From positions 12,354,679-12,418,678 of the forward strand of contig CM064670.1 in NCBI GenBank assembly GCA_032717465.1: a stretch of 64,000 nt of DNA, read 5' to 3'. This stretch comes from Coenobita brevimanus. Its lineage: Eukaryota; Arthropoda; Malacostraca; Decapoda; Coenobitidae. Within the stretch, counting starts at the first letter, position 1, and every line of letters begins with the position of its first letter. A model generated the notes under the pieces. That model worked only from the letters and a program-made list of their open reading frames with translations. It did not search any database and was not told where the DNA came from. A program made the position numbers and the translations under genes. This document shows, piece by piece, positions 1-12,269 of this stretch.

Positions 1-590
1 CCACTTACGTATTCCACATCCCTCCACATTTACTTTTCCCAACCACCTCACTCCCATACTCACTCCATACACTCCATTTTTTCCTTCCACCTTGTTCTCT
101 CCTATTTATTCTTCTCCCGATCACCTCATTTCCATACTCACTCCTTCATATACTCCACCACCTACTCCTTATACGTAGCTCCCAGTTAACCTCCCATGCA
201 CCTCACTCCCATACTCACTCCTTCATTTACTCCTTCACCTTCCCCCCACTAACTCCACATTCACCTGTTCTCCCAACCACCTCACTCCCCTACCCACTCC
301 ATATACTCCACCATTGTGTCATTCCACCTTGTTCTCGTCCTACCTCTTCTTCTCCCAACCACCTCATTCACCTACGCACTCCTTATTCTTCACTATTCTG
401 TCCTTCTGCCTTGTTCTCGTTCTACCTAGTCTTCTCCCAACCACCTCACTCCCCTACTCACTCCACATACTCCACCACCAACTCCTCCCATATAACTTCC
501 AGTTTACTTCATCTCCTAATCACCCCACTCCCATATTCACTCCTTCACTACTCCATCAAGATATCTTACTATACTCTTCTCTTTATCTAG
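1..590. repeat. ~80-bp degenerate tandem repeat, C/T-rich
   Basis: The phrase 'catactcactcc' or a close variant recurs near 54, 130, 208, 288, 371, 452 and 532, giving a spacing of 76-83 bp. About seven diverged units are visible, each carrying 'accacctcactccc' and 'ccaccttgttctc'-like blocks. The array continues past the left edge of the window. An open frame here is a by-product of the pyrimidine bias. Confidence 0.75.
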
Positions 591-594
591 GCGA

Positions 595-778
595 GAAATA
601 TGCCATCTCTCCATTCTGTTGTTTTCACTGTAACGATGGATTAACCCTATAATATGATTCTAGTCACGAAGAAGCACTATGGAAAGGATGTGGAGCAGTA
701 ACAGTGTCCCATTCTGCCACTGAACTACGGAAAATAAGCTGCATAATGTTAGAAACTTCCTACTATAATTTTTTTGCT
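595..778. mobile_element. Fragment of foldback MITE family A
   Basis: This stretch carries the internal block of family A ('gccatctctcc', then 'ctagtcacgaagaagcac', 'attctgccactgaactacgg', 'aaaataagctgc') and directly abuts the more complete copy that follows. The outer terminal repeat is missing, so it is a truncated copy. Confidence 0.6.
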
Positions 779-1156
779 TTAACTTGGCCTAAAATTGTCA
801 TCTTTTCTACGAAGGAATAGATTAACACGAGAACATAATGCTGGTCACGAGGAAGTGCTATGGAAATTATACAGAGCCCTAGCATTACCTTATTCTGCCG
901 CTGAGCTACAGAAAATATGCTGCAATAAGTTGAAAATCACGCCTGCAGTTCGTAAATTTTTTGGAAGGCAAGTTTATTGCCATTTTGCAGCTTATTTTCC
1001 GTAGCTCAGCTGTGGAAAAAAAAAAAAAAAACAGTGCTATGAGTCAACATTCCGTGGCTCTTCTTCGTGACTAGCACCATAATTTAACGTTAATATCTTG
1101 CTAGGGCTCAATTTTCAAGCTGCAAGGATGATAATTTTACGCCTCGTTAAAGTAAC
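779..1156. mobile_element. Foldback MITE family A, most complete copy
   Basis: The left end (tttaacttggcctaaaattg, then tcatc) and the reverse complement of the right end (tttaacgaggcgtaaaatta, then tcatc) match at about 21 of 25 positions, so the element has terminal inverted repeats. The homology continues inward: 'ctggtcacgaggaagtgctatgg' near 841 is mirrored by the complement of 'cttcttcgtgactagcacc' near 1060, and the 'gagctacagaaaatatgctgc' block is also mirrored. The arms are therefore roughly 150 bp around a short centre, as in foldback elements. No transposase is encoded. The superfamily is not assignable from the ends alone, and no target duplication is clear. Confidence 0.7.
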
Positions 1157-1259
1157 CTAAGTATAGTTAAAATCAACGAGGTGTTCTTTGGTTTTCATTA
1201 TATATCTCTCAAACATAATAATTCACATAGACTTATAATATTCAGACTCTCACGCTCCA

Positions 1260-1797
1260 TAATAAAAAACTTTGTTTAGTCTGCTTCTTCTCCCAACCAT
1301 CTCGCTCTTATATAGAGCTCTTTACTTCCCGTCCTCCTCCCTCGCTCTCTTTCTTCATTTTTTTTCTCTCTCTTACTTCCTGTATTCATCCTCTTTCCTT
1401 CTTACTTCGTCCTCTTCTTTGTTTCGCTCCCGCCCCGTCTTTCCTTCAGTCCCTTCTACCTTTCATCATTTTTCAGTTCTGATTCCTTTTCTCCCGTCTT
1501 CCATGCTCCCTCTCTCCTTCCTTATTTCATCCATTCTTCTCACCTCCTTTCCACTTTCATCCATTCCCATAATTTCTTCCTCCTCTATTCCTTCTTTTCT
1601 CCAACCCTCCTTTACGCATTCCTTCCTTCCCTTCCTATGTTCTTCCCCATCTTCTTTCTCATTTTTTTTCTTCATAATTACTCTTCTCCTTCCTCTTCCC
1701 TTCATCCCTGTCTTCTTCCCTTCTTTCTCTTCCTCTCCACCTTCCCTGGAGCTGCCAAGTTATTATGGAAATGGTAATCGTCACAATGTTTCTTACA

Positions 1798-1801
<4 letters not shown>
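1260..1801. other. Pyrimidine-rich low-complexity tract
   Basis: The plus strand is almost entirely C and T, with no fixed period. It opens a long Ser/Leu/Phe-rich frame that has no gene character. Confidence 0.8.
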
Positions 1802-1839
<38 letters not shown>

Positions 1840-2440
1840 GATAAATAGACAGATAAATAGATAGATAGATAGATAGATATGTGTCAGTTTATCTATCTGT
1901 CCTTATCTATGTATTGTCTTTCTGTTTATCTGTGTGTCCAGACAACAGAACATCTCTAGTGGGAACCTCAGAAATATCATATGAAGTTGAAGTTATCGGT
2001 TTTGAGCGACAGTGGAGAGATTGTGGAGAGAAAGTGAAGAGTCTGTGAGGAGATAGTATAGAGACTGTTAAGAGAGGCTAGACAGCCTGGAAAACGATAG
2101 AAGAGAGTTGGCGTGAGATAGTGGAGAGGTTGGAGACACTTGAGAGATTGTGGAGAGAGAGTGGAAAGATTGTGGGGATAGTGGGGAGATATGTAAGAAA
2201 CAATGATGACTGCATAGATTTAATGGAGAGATAGTGGAGAGACTGTGGAAAGATAGTGGAGAGACTGGAGATAGCTAAGACAGGGAGGAAACAGTGAAAG
2301 GAGTGTTGCGATCTTGGAGACATAGATAGTGGAGAGATTGCGGGAAAACATTGGAGAGACTGAAAAGATACAGTGAAGAGTATGCACAAATAATGGAGAT
2401 ATAGTAAAGAAATAGTAGAGATAATAGAATAGGAACAGAT

Positions 2441-2507
<67 letters not shown>

Positions 2508-2922
2508 GCCTAGGGAGAGAATTTGCCAAGAAAATGGTTCCTTCCAGCAGACCGAAGGGATTAAGATTGGAAGATGAAAAAGGAGAAAAAGAAGAAGAAT
2601 AGGAAGAAACGGAGGAGGAGGAGGAGGAGCAGAAAGAGGAGAAGGAGGAGGAAGAGCAGGAAAAAAGAGGAGAAGGAGGAGGAGGAGCAGGAAAAGAGGA
2701 GGAGGAGGAAAGGGAGGAGGTGCAGGAAGAAGAGGAAGAGGAGGAGCAGGAGCAGGAAGAGGAGGAGGAAGAGGAGGAGCAGGAAAAAGAGGAAGAAGAG
2801 TACGAGGAACAGGAAGATGAGGACGAGGAGCAGGGGCAGGAGTATGAAGGAGATTCCATTCCCATTATGTTTCCCGTCTCATTCTCTCCCTTATCTCTAG
2901 CTGCATTCCTTCCCCCAGAACA

Positions 2923-2970
<48 letters not shown>
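1735..2970. repeat. Composite repeat unit A (CT tract, GATA, GTGGAGAGA minisatellite, GA tract, purine tract)
   Basis: In order: a boundary sequence ('gccaagttattatgg', 'tcgtcacaatgtttcttac'), (CT)n at 1802-1838, GATA repeats, a second boundary ('cagaaatatcatatgaag'), a minisatellite of variants of GTGGAGAGA about 12 bp apart at 2005-2440, (GA)n at 2445-2504, a boundary ('attggcctagggagagaa'), a GAG/GAA purine tract at 2572-2850, a boundary ('tcattctctcccttatctc') and (CT)n at 2926-2969. The same order of boundaries recurs in unit B, so this is one long duplicated module. Confidence 0.75.
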
Positions 2971-2972
<2 letters not shown>

Positions 2973-3289
2973 TTTCATTCCCTCTTATTTTTTTCTTTCT
3001 CCTCTTCTGTTTCCTTTAGTCCCTTTTACCCTTCATTCCTTTTTCAGTTTTAATTCCTTCTTCTCTGCTGTCTTCCTGCTTCCCTCTCTCCTGCCTTACT
3101 TCCTCCTGTAATCTTATCTCCTTTCCACAGTCAACAATTCTTTTGCTTTCTTCCTCTTCTGTCCTTCTTTTCTCCCATCCTCCTTTACGCCTTCATTCCT
3201 GTCCCTTGCATCCTCCTCACTCTTAATTCCTCCTTTCCTCTCTTCTCCCTTCGTCTCTCTCTCTCCTCCTCCTCCCTCTTTTCTCTCTC

Positions 3290-3351
3290 TTTCCACCTTC
3301 CTTAGAGTTGCCAAGTTATGTTAATGGCAGTCGTCACAGTGCTTCTTACAT

Positions 3352-3397
<46 letters not shown>

Positions 3398-3897
3398 TTC
3401 GCTGTCTGTCTATCTATCTGTCTATCTATCTTTATCTGTCTATCAATCCATCCATCTATCTCTTTATCTATGTAGCTTTCACTCTGTTTATCTATGCATC
3501 TCACTCTCTGTATCTGTGTAGTTTTCTGTCTTCAGATAATACAGCATCCCGAGTAGGAGAGCCAGAAATATCGTATTAGGTCGAAGTTACCAACTTGGAG
3601 AGACAGTGGAGGGATTGTGGAGGGATAGTGGAGAGTCCGTAAAGGAGTAGTGGAGAGACTGCGGAGAGACAATAGAGGGCCTTGGGAGACGTAAACGAGA
3701 GAATGAAGAGTTTATGGAGAGACTGGAAAGATAGTGGAGAGACTGTGGCGATACCGGTAGCTGAGATTGGTAACAAACAGTGAAAAATGTGTAGTGATCA
3801 TGGAAACATAGTGGAGAAATAGTGGAGAGTGTGGAGATTGTGGAGAGATGAGGAAAAAACAGTGATGAATATGTAGTAATAACAGGGATATATTAGA

Positions 3898-3932
<35 letters not shown>

Positions 3933-4275
3933 GGGGGGCGAATAGTGGGGAGACAGTGGAGAGATACTAGATGGTAAATGAAATAAATAAATAGGAGGGA
4001 AACTGGAAGGATGGTGAGAGACAAAGACAGTGGAGAGATGGTTGAGAAAAAAGGATATAGCAGAGACAGGGAAGCAATGTTAAAAAGAAAAAGAAATTAG
4101 GAGAGAGATAGTGGAGAGATAGAGAGAAAATGGATGAGAGAAAGTGAAAAAAAAATATGGAAGGCAAATGGTGAGTGGATAGTTCTTATAAGAGAGCAGA
4201 GAGATAAGGGAGAGATAAGGAGGGGAGACTGAGAGACAAGAGATTTATAGTGGAGATAGTGGAAGGGTAATGAAT

Positions 4276-4341
<66 letters not shown>

Positions 4342-4482
4342 GCCTAGGGAAAGACTTTGACAAGAGAATGGGTCTTTAAATTAGACAGAAGAGGATGTAA
4401 GATTGGAAGAAGTAAAATAAAAAGAAAAAATAGAAGAGGAGGAGGAGGAGGAGGAGGAGGAGGAGAAGAAGAAGAAGAAGAA

Positions 4483-4561
<79 letters not shown>

Positions 4562-4740
4562 CAGGAGGAGCAGGAAGAAGAGGAGGAGGAGAAGGAGCAG
4601 GAGCAGGAAGATGAACAAGATGAAGATTACATTTCCATTATGTTTCCCATCTCATTCTCTCCCTTATCTCTAGCTTCATTCTTTCTCCAAGAACACATCT
4701 CTCTCTCTCTCTATGTATGTATGTATGTATCTATCTATCT
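3290..4740. repeat. Composite repeat unit B, direct copy of unit A
   Basis: The boundaries of unit A return in order: 'gttgccaagttatgttaatgg' at ~3305, 'cagaaatatcgtattagg' at ~3565, 'attggcctagggaaagac' at ~4337 and 'attctctcccttatctctag' at ~4655. Between them lie CT and ATCT tracts, GTGGAGAGA-type repeats (3595-4275), GA tracts (3900-3929, 4276-4338) and a GAA/GAG tract (4434-4600). The glutamate- and leucine-run frames here are translations of the trinucleotide tract, not proteins. Confidence 0.75.
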
Positions 4741-5760
<1,020 letters not shown>

Positions 5761-5997
5761 AGTACAAAGGATAACAAACAGCAATAGGCCTATTCATTCA
5801 TTCAGGCCATTATTTTTTTAGATATTATGACTGTTATGGATTTTTTTTTTTTGTTTCTAAGATATGGATAATAACGCTAGAAGGTTTTTGCGTTCACCCC
5901 CCCCCCTCTCCCTCCCGGCACCAAATCCCTCAAAGTCAAAAGGAACATCTCAGGTCACGAAAATGTGTTAACTACAGTAGGTCGGTTCGCCCATGTT

Positions 5998-6160
5998 TAT
6001 CCTAACTTGGCCTAAAATTGCTATCAGTCCGTTCGTCAGTGCTGAGTTGTAGCGATATATGAACTCTAAACAATGGTCCTAGTCATGAAGAAGTGTTATG
6101 AAAGCAATGCAGGCCCATGATACTGTCTTATTCCGCCACTAAGCTACCTGGTTTATGCTG
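5998..6160. mobile_element. Foldback MITE family A, left-end fragment
   Basis: It begins 'ctaacttggcctaaaattg' and then carries 'ggtcctagtcatgaagaagt', 'cttattccgccactaagctac' and 'tttatgctgc' in the order of the 779-1156 copy. The right arm is absent. Confidence 0.65.
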
Positions 6161-6664
6161 CAAGAGGCCGAGAATCTGGATCGAGTTTTGGGGCAAGAAG
6201 TATATTGTCAGTATTATGACTAGATACAATAATCAGACAAGAATAACAAATAAGAAGGCTCTACCAATCCAACCACCAAAAACCTGCAGGAAAACCACGA
6301 GAAGCAAGTCAGGCGGTATACCGTAGATAAACTGAAGTGGAAGCTTCATATAAATAAGACGGTAGAATTATTCTACATACAACTACTTATTCAAGATAAA
6401 CGGTAATAGTTCTGTTATGAGTTTTACTGAATAGGATGAGTTTGGTATCAAAACCGTTCTAACTGTGAACAAATTATTCATCTCTATTAATATCGCACCA
6501 ACACCACTGCTTCACAACTTATTCCTTTTATCATATACTCTGCATCCACGCCACATCTTGATTTTATAAAAATCTGGTTATAACTGTTTGTGCCTGCTGT
6601 GTTCTGTCAGTTAAACTTTAAGACATACTAACTTTTGCATTTGATTCTTTCACTCACCTGTGTC

Positions 6665-6772
6665 GCTTAGGTTAAATCACCCCTGATTATACGTGGTTTA
6701 AATCCCCCCTGACCATACATGGTTTAAATCACCCCTGACTGTACGTGGTTCCAGTGAGAACTAGTTTGTTTC

Positions 6773-6803
<31 letters not shown>
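6665..6803. repeat. Three copies of a ~26-bp repeat, then (GT)n
   Basis: The block 'ggtttaaatcacccctga' followed by 'c-atacgt' occurs three times in a row (about 6667-6752). A (GT)n tract lies at 6774-6803. Confidence 0.75.
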
Positions 6804-6807
<4 letters not shown>

Positions 6808-7750
6808 AGGTAATCTATGCTGGGAATTTAACTCTCATTCTTCTTTCTTACGGTCACCAGAGTTACACTACAGTCCTGGTGTGGCCTCTCTAATGTAAGT
6901 TAATGTATGGTGTTCATTTGGATGTTCCCGTCTAGAAATAAAGCATAGGAATTTGTCTGCTTTTGGTATTGTATTGATACACTGTTGTCTAGATTCCAGT
7001 CATTGCTCACCGTCACCTTTGTTTTCATGTAGACTCTGTGTGTTTATATGTATGTACGAATTTTTGTGTCTAAGTACTCCACACATGTATGTATGTATGT
7101 ATGTATGAATGTATGTATTTTACAAAATGCTGAACTCTAACATTTGTAACATAACATTGCACACGCAACCATTGGGGTTCTACTGACATATCTAGTTTAG
7201 TTGGGATTAATGTTCTTTGAGGGTTATTTTGGTAACCACCAGCGACGAATGGAGGTGAAACGAGACGAGGTAATTGGGAGCCAAGAACTTGAAAGTTTTG
7301 GCCGCTAACTACGTGGAAGTTTCACGCCCATGGAAGGGTAAGCACTTCAGCAGGAGCAGCGAGTGAAAGCGCTTGTAGCTCATACATCCCTCTCACATTT
7401 GGATTATTTTCTTTCTTTACATCGTGTAATTTGCATCTAATGTGTTTGTGATACACACATCATGTAATTTACAGTTTAGTTTCATTTACCAATCCCTTGA
7501 CCATTTGTAAAGTATATCGTGGTGTCTGTGATGGCCAGTTCAGTCACATGTTGAAGTAACTGTTCATCTTACTATGTACCTCAGAACCAAATCTTCTTGT
7601 ACTGCAAGTGATTCCTGTTTGTGGACAGTTTAGTTTGCAGACAGGAAGGGACAGCAACCTCAGACCTGATGCACTTAACTACTTACTAATCCCTCTATGA
7701 TGTAGTACCAGATATCCCATACAATATGCAAAGCTTCTGGATATTTTACA
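6804..7750. other. Unassigned intergenic sequence
   Basis: Mixed-composition sequence with a short GTAT tract near 7085-7130. No coding frame, terminal repeat or known repeat family was recognised. Confidence 0.5.
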
Positions 7751-7959
7751 AGAATCTGTAAATGAATAATATATATATTCTACAGTGCGAGTATTTATGT
7801 CAGGGAAACGTAATTCAAGTGAGTAACTTTACTATTCTCAGCAGGTTGTGTCAAAACATAATATTAAAAACTAAAATATTTTTATTAGTCAGTCTTGAAC
7901 ACGTTGACCCAGGGATTATAACGGGATACATATCAAAACCTACCAGATGTTGCTCCTAT

Positions 7960-7968
7960 TTCACGTTA

Positions 7969-8009
<41 letters not shown>

Positions 8010-8339
8010 GCGTTTTCACCATCTCCACATTACCTCTTCATTGTGTCTTCACTGTCTTCCCAACATCTCTCCACAATCTCTTACGCGTCCCTCCACTGTC
8101 TCTCCGAAATCTCACCACCATCATCGCTGTCTCTCTACTATCTCTTCACTGTTTCTCTTCTATCTCTCCACTGTCTCTGTAGAATCTCTCCCCAGTCTCT
8201 CCACAGTCTCTCCCCTCTTCAAAGTCACCATGATCGCCTCATAAACCCTCTGTTATCGTCACTAACTTCAGCATGATAAGATATTTCCGGGACTTGCACT
8301 CGAGGCGCGGTGATGCGTTCAGGGGTAGATGAGGTAGAT

Positions 8340-8391
<52 letters not shown>

Positions 8392-8528
8392 GGCAGACAG
8401 ACAGATAGACAGACAGAGACAGAGACAGACAGACAGACAGATAGACGGACAGAGACAGAGACAGAGACAGACAGATAGATAGACAGAGACAGAGACAGAC
8501 AGACAGAGACAAACAGAAACAGACCAAA

Positions 8529-8615
<87 letters not shown>

Positions 8616-8771
8616 GATGGGAACAAGAAAGAGAAAATGGAAAGTCTTTAATAAAGGAGCGAAATAGTGCAGGGCAATAAAGCCCTGACATGGAGAAAGT
8701 TTCGTTATTAGGTACTGTACAAAGCAATATGACCAGACCGGAGTAAGGCAAAGTATGACAGGGATTCAAAT

Positions 8772-8800
<29 letters not shown>
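7960..8800. repeat. Composite repeat unit D with CAGA, GT and GA tracts
   Basis: A (CT)n tract (7969-8007) is followed by TCTCCACTGTCTC-type repeats, the boundary 'gcatgataagatatttccgg' (~8270-8290) and a compound GA/CAGA/GT/GA tract (8339-8617). A further (GA)n lies at 8771-8797. Order and orientation match unit C. Confidence 0.7.
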
Positions 8801-8803
<3 letters not shown>

Positions 8804-10270
8804 AGAAGGAACCCTGTCCACTCCCTTTCCATCCGATTCACTATCCCCTCTTGTCCCATCTCACCATCTCCCCCTCCCTTCCCATCCCACCACCCCTCTC
8901 CTTCCCTCCCATCTCACTTTCTCCCATCCCATTCCATCCTATTTCTTTGCTTTCAGTCCCATTCTCATTCTTTTCTTTCCATTCCCCTTGCTTCACATTC
9001 CACTCTCTCCCCTTCCTCATCGTACATTCTCCCATTCCATCCCATCCCACGCACTTCTCTACCTTCCCATTTCACCCTCATCTTTCTCATTCGATGCACA
9101 TCCTCCACGCCTATCTCCTCCCCTTCCTCCCCATCCTACCCTCTCCCATTCCATCCCAACCTATTTTCCTCCACCCCATTCCATCCTCTTCCACCTTTTT
9201 TTTTTATTCCAGTCGCACCACACCCAATTCAGTCTCACTCCCACTCCCCTATCTCTCTCCGTCCCTTTCATTCCACTTACTCACCTCCCATCCCACAAAC
9301 TCCCTCTCATTTATCCATATTTCTTCACTTCTCTCTGTCCCCCCTGCCACATTCTTCCTTCGCATCCCACCTCTCTCATCCGACCCAGTTCCCTCTCCCA
9401 CTTTACCATTCAACCCACTTAGCACCCATCCCACCCAATGCCCTCCCATCCTTCCCTCTCACCTTCCTGTTCATTCCACCCTCCCCTCTTCTTTCCTTCC
9501 CATCCACTTCATTTGTATCTGTCTTAGCCTTTCTATTCCATCATTTCCTTCACCACTTCATCATCCTTTCCATCTCCTTTTTTTTTTTCCTTTCCATCCT
9601 CTCCTTTTCATTCCCATTCTCTCACTGTGCCTCCTACCTTACCTTTATCTATCCCATCCTCTCCTTTTCCATCCCAAATCTTCGTCCCATTCTTTCCTTC
9701 TACATCTCATAATAACCTTTTCCTTCCCATCTTCTCCTTTTCCAATCCCACCCTGTCCCCCTGTGTTCCAGTTTTCCTGTGATGTTTCCGCTTGCCTTTT
9801 ATCCACGCACAGTTTCCTCACTCGTGGCCACCTCTCTCCCACTCTCTATCCAAAATTCCATTCCACTTTCATTCCATCCTAACTACTCATTATGTTCCCT
9901 CCCCTCCCAGCCACTCCTATACCAATCCCACCCAGTCCTCCAGCCCTCCCAACCTTCCATTCACTCCCATATCCATCCCAACCCAATCTCACTCTCGCAC
10001 ACCCACTACATCCCCTCCCCTCCAACTTCCCACAAACTCTCACATCCACCCTAATCCATCCTCCACTCCACCTACCCTTCCACTCACTACCACATTCATT
10101 TTGACCCCATCTCTCACTGTTCCCCCCCTCCATCCCCATCCACCACTTGTCTTAACACGATCCACCCTTCCCCACCCATCCCACCAGTTCCCCCCCATCC
10201 CACCCATTATTACACCCACTCCCCTACCCATCCCACCCACCCAGCCCACACCATTTCTCCACCTGCTTTG
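8801..10270. repeat. Pyrimidine-rich degenerate CCATCCCATT-type repeat
   Basis: The plus strand is overwhelmingly C and T plus the A of recurring 'cccatccca' and 'ccattccatccc' phrases, without a strict period. It opens several Ser/Pro/His-rich frames, the longest 375 codons on the plus strand, none with domain character. Confidence 0.8.
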
Positions 10271-10403
10271 CTATTCACCTAATTCCGGCTCCAAACTTCG
10301 CTCGGGTATTTAATCCTGAGCGAGCCGAGTTTCCCAAATATATCAGGACAGTTAGACTCTTGATGCCTGGACTGACTGGCGAACTGAAACGCAAATGCGG
10401 GAT

Positions 10404-10404
<1 letters not shown>

Positions 10405-10440
<36 letters not shown>

Positions 10441-10707
10441 TTCTCAATCACATTACCTAGAATATATCGCTCTTTGAATCCACTAAGGTAAAAAGAATGA
10501 GTTTCATATTCCCCTCCATTTCATTTTTATGGGATGTCGGGTTTAAATTCATGTTCATTTTCTTTTTTTTTTGGACGTCGACTTTTGCAACGGACATGTT
10601 TTTTTTTTTTGTTTTTTTTTAACGGACGTCAAAATCTGTGAACGTCGTTTTTCTGAAGGACACAGATATTATTCGAGCTTTTCCAGTGTCTGGCAAGTGT
10701 CAGTTCT

Positions 10708-10770
<63 letters not shown>
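10405..10770. repeat. CT tracts and T-rich GTCGAC-type repeats
   Basis: Contains (CT)n at 10406-10437 and 10709-10768. Between them, at about 10560-10660, 'gacgtcgacttttgcaacgg' and 'acggacgtcaaaatctg' resemble the repeat family that fills 12.0-13.2 kb. Confidence 0.65.
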
Positions 10771-10773
<3 letters not shown>

Positions 10774-10784
10774 ACCCTACAAAT

Positions 10785-10890
10785 ATCAGTGTGGTGGACG
10801 TGCAGTAAACGATGCTTGTGACATTGATCTGAGGCCAAATGACGTCATCGGGTTGGGTTGATGCACCACACTAATATTCCACCTGCAGGA
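10785..10890. repeat. Short inverted repeat (~105 bp palindromic unit)
   Basis: 'aaatatcagtgtggtg' near 10787 is mirrored by the complement of 'caccacactaatatt' near 10864. It could be a very small MITE or a fortuitous hairpin. Confidence 0.45.
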
Positions 10891-11051
10891 GAGAACAGCA
10901 GCAAAGGCCACATCATTTCTGACGCCCACTGTACCACCAACAAGTGGTCTGCATAAGGTTTTTATACAGGTTGTATGTCCTTACTGTCGCCAGCCTGTAC
11001 TTACCACGGTCTATTGTGTACTGTTTTTCTTTCTAAGCCAGGTGCCATCCC

Positions 11052-11091
<40 letters not shown>

Positions 11092-11106
11092 TACTGTATA
11101 ATCAGT

Positions 11107-11260
11107 TCACTGTAACTAGCATAAAATTGCCATCTCTCCCATTTCTGCCGAACTGTAGCAGGAGACTAACACTAGAATACGGTGCTAGTCACGAAGAAGC
11201 GTTATGGAAAGCATGGAGCTGTAGTACTGTCTTATTCTGCCAATGAGCTATGAAACAACA
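11107..11260. mobile_element. Foldback MITE family A, left-arm fragment
   Basis: It begins 'taactagcataaaattgcc' and carries 'ggtgctagtcacgaagaagc' and 'cttattctgccaatgagcta' as in the copies at 779 and 5998. A (GA)n tract lies just upstream at 11054-11089. Confidence 0.6.
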
Positions 11261-11383
11261 ACTTCAAAAAGACCAAAATTTCTGACAAGTTAAAATGAAT
11301 GATGTATAGTCCAGCTTACCTTAGGATTATAATTAAAGACACTTAGAAGACATGTGTATGAGTAATTGACCAGTGTTCTTGTC

Positions 11384-11583
11384 GGCTAAGGAAACTCCCT
11401 AACACTTCCTTCTTAGCGATTTATTTTTGAATATGGCCTGTTAATATACTTTTGTACATTATTTATGCAGAGTATGGCAATCTTGGAAGGAGTAATAGAA
11501 CAAAGAATTGGACAGTAAGGTGTAATAGGCAAAATAAATCGCTCAGAAAAAGGTATTAGGGAGCTTCTTTAACCGACGAAATC
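11384..11583. mobile_element. MITE family B, copy 1
   Basis: The left arm runs from 'gtcggctaaggaaactccc' to 'cttagcgatttatttttg' (about 11386-11435). The right arm (about 11531-11582) is its complement with roughly 75-80% match, ending in 'gggagcttctttaaccgac'. The terminal inverted repeats are close to 50 bp around a ~95-bp centre. No coding capacity is present and the superfamily is undetermined. Confidence 0.7.
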
Positions 11584-11635
11584 ACGGACCATAGTCTCAG
11601 CCTGAATTCTGACTGTGTGGCTGAGGCCTGTATTC

Positions 11636-11839
11636 TCGCTGGTTACGGATGCTCCCTAAAGTCTCTTCCTAAAAGATTAATTTTGCCTATTTCTCCTTTT
11701 CTTCCTCTTCTCTGATAATTAAGTCATTCAAACTCACCATACTATGCTTAAATATCTAACAAAAGGATAATAATCAGCCCAATCCAAAAATAAATTGGCA
11801 TGGAAGAGGTGTTAGGGAGCTTCATTAACAGCCGGGAGT
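11636..11839. mobile_element. MITE family B, copy 2
   Basis: The left arm 'ctggttacggatgctccc' ... 'aaaagattaattttgcc' (11637-11690) and the right arm 'ccaaaaataaattggc' ... 'gggagcttcattaacagcc' (11783-11838) are mutually inverted. Both match the arms of copy 1, only ~55 bp away. Confidence 0.7.
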
Positions 11840-12009
11840 ACGAGCCTGTGTCCTCCGCCTGGGAGCGTTGGGCAAAGATTTAGGCTGTATGCCACTGTCA
11901 TTGCAGTGCCTCCAAAATAAGTGCATTAAAACAGGACCCACGCCTTGGCCCCGCAAAGAAGTGACAGCTTGGCGTAAAACCCAAGCCTTCCCTGGCGGAT
12001 GATGATAGT

Positions 12010-12222
12010 ACTTCATGACGTCGATTTTTTGGTAGATTTCAGTTGTATGTATTTATTTATCTGAAAGCAATCTTTAACCATTTTTTTTTTGCCATGAAAA
12101 AGTTGTTTTGGGGTCGACTTTTTTGGGCCAACGTCGATTATTATCTTTTTTTGTTGTATTGACTTTTCTTTTGAAGCCTAAGATTATTTTTTTTTTTTTT
12201 ACAGATATCGTATTTTGTGGAA

Positions 12223-12269
<47 letters not shown>

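Noticed and set aside
4357..4618. Poly-glutamate and poly-leucine frames on opposite strands
   Set aside because: Both are readings of the GAA/GAG microsatellite.
8755..9882. 375-codon Ser/Pro/His-rich plus-strand frame
   Set aside because: It is produced by the stop-poor pyrimidine tract. The composition mirrors the repeat and no domain is present.
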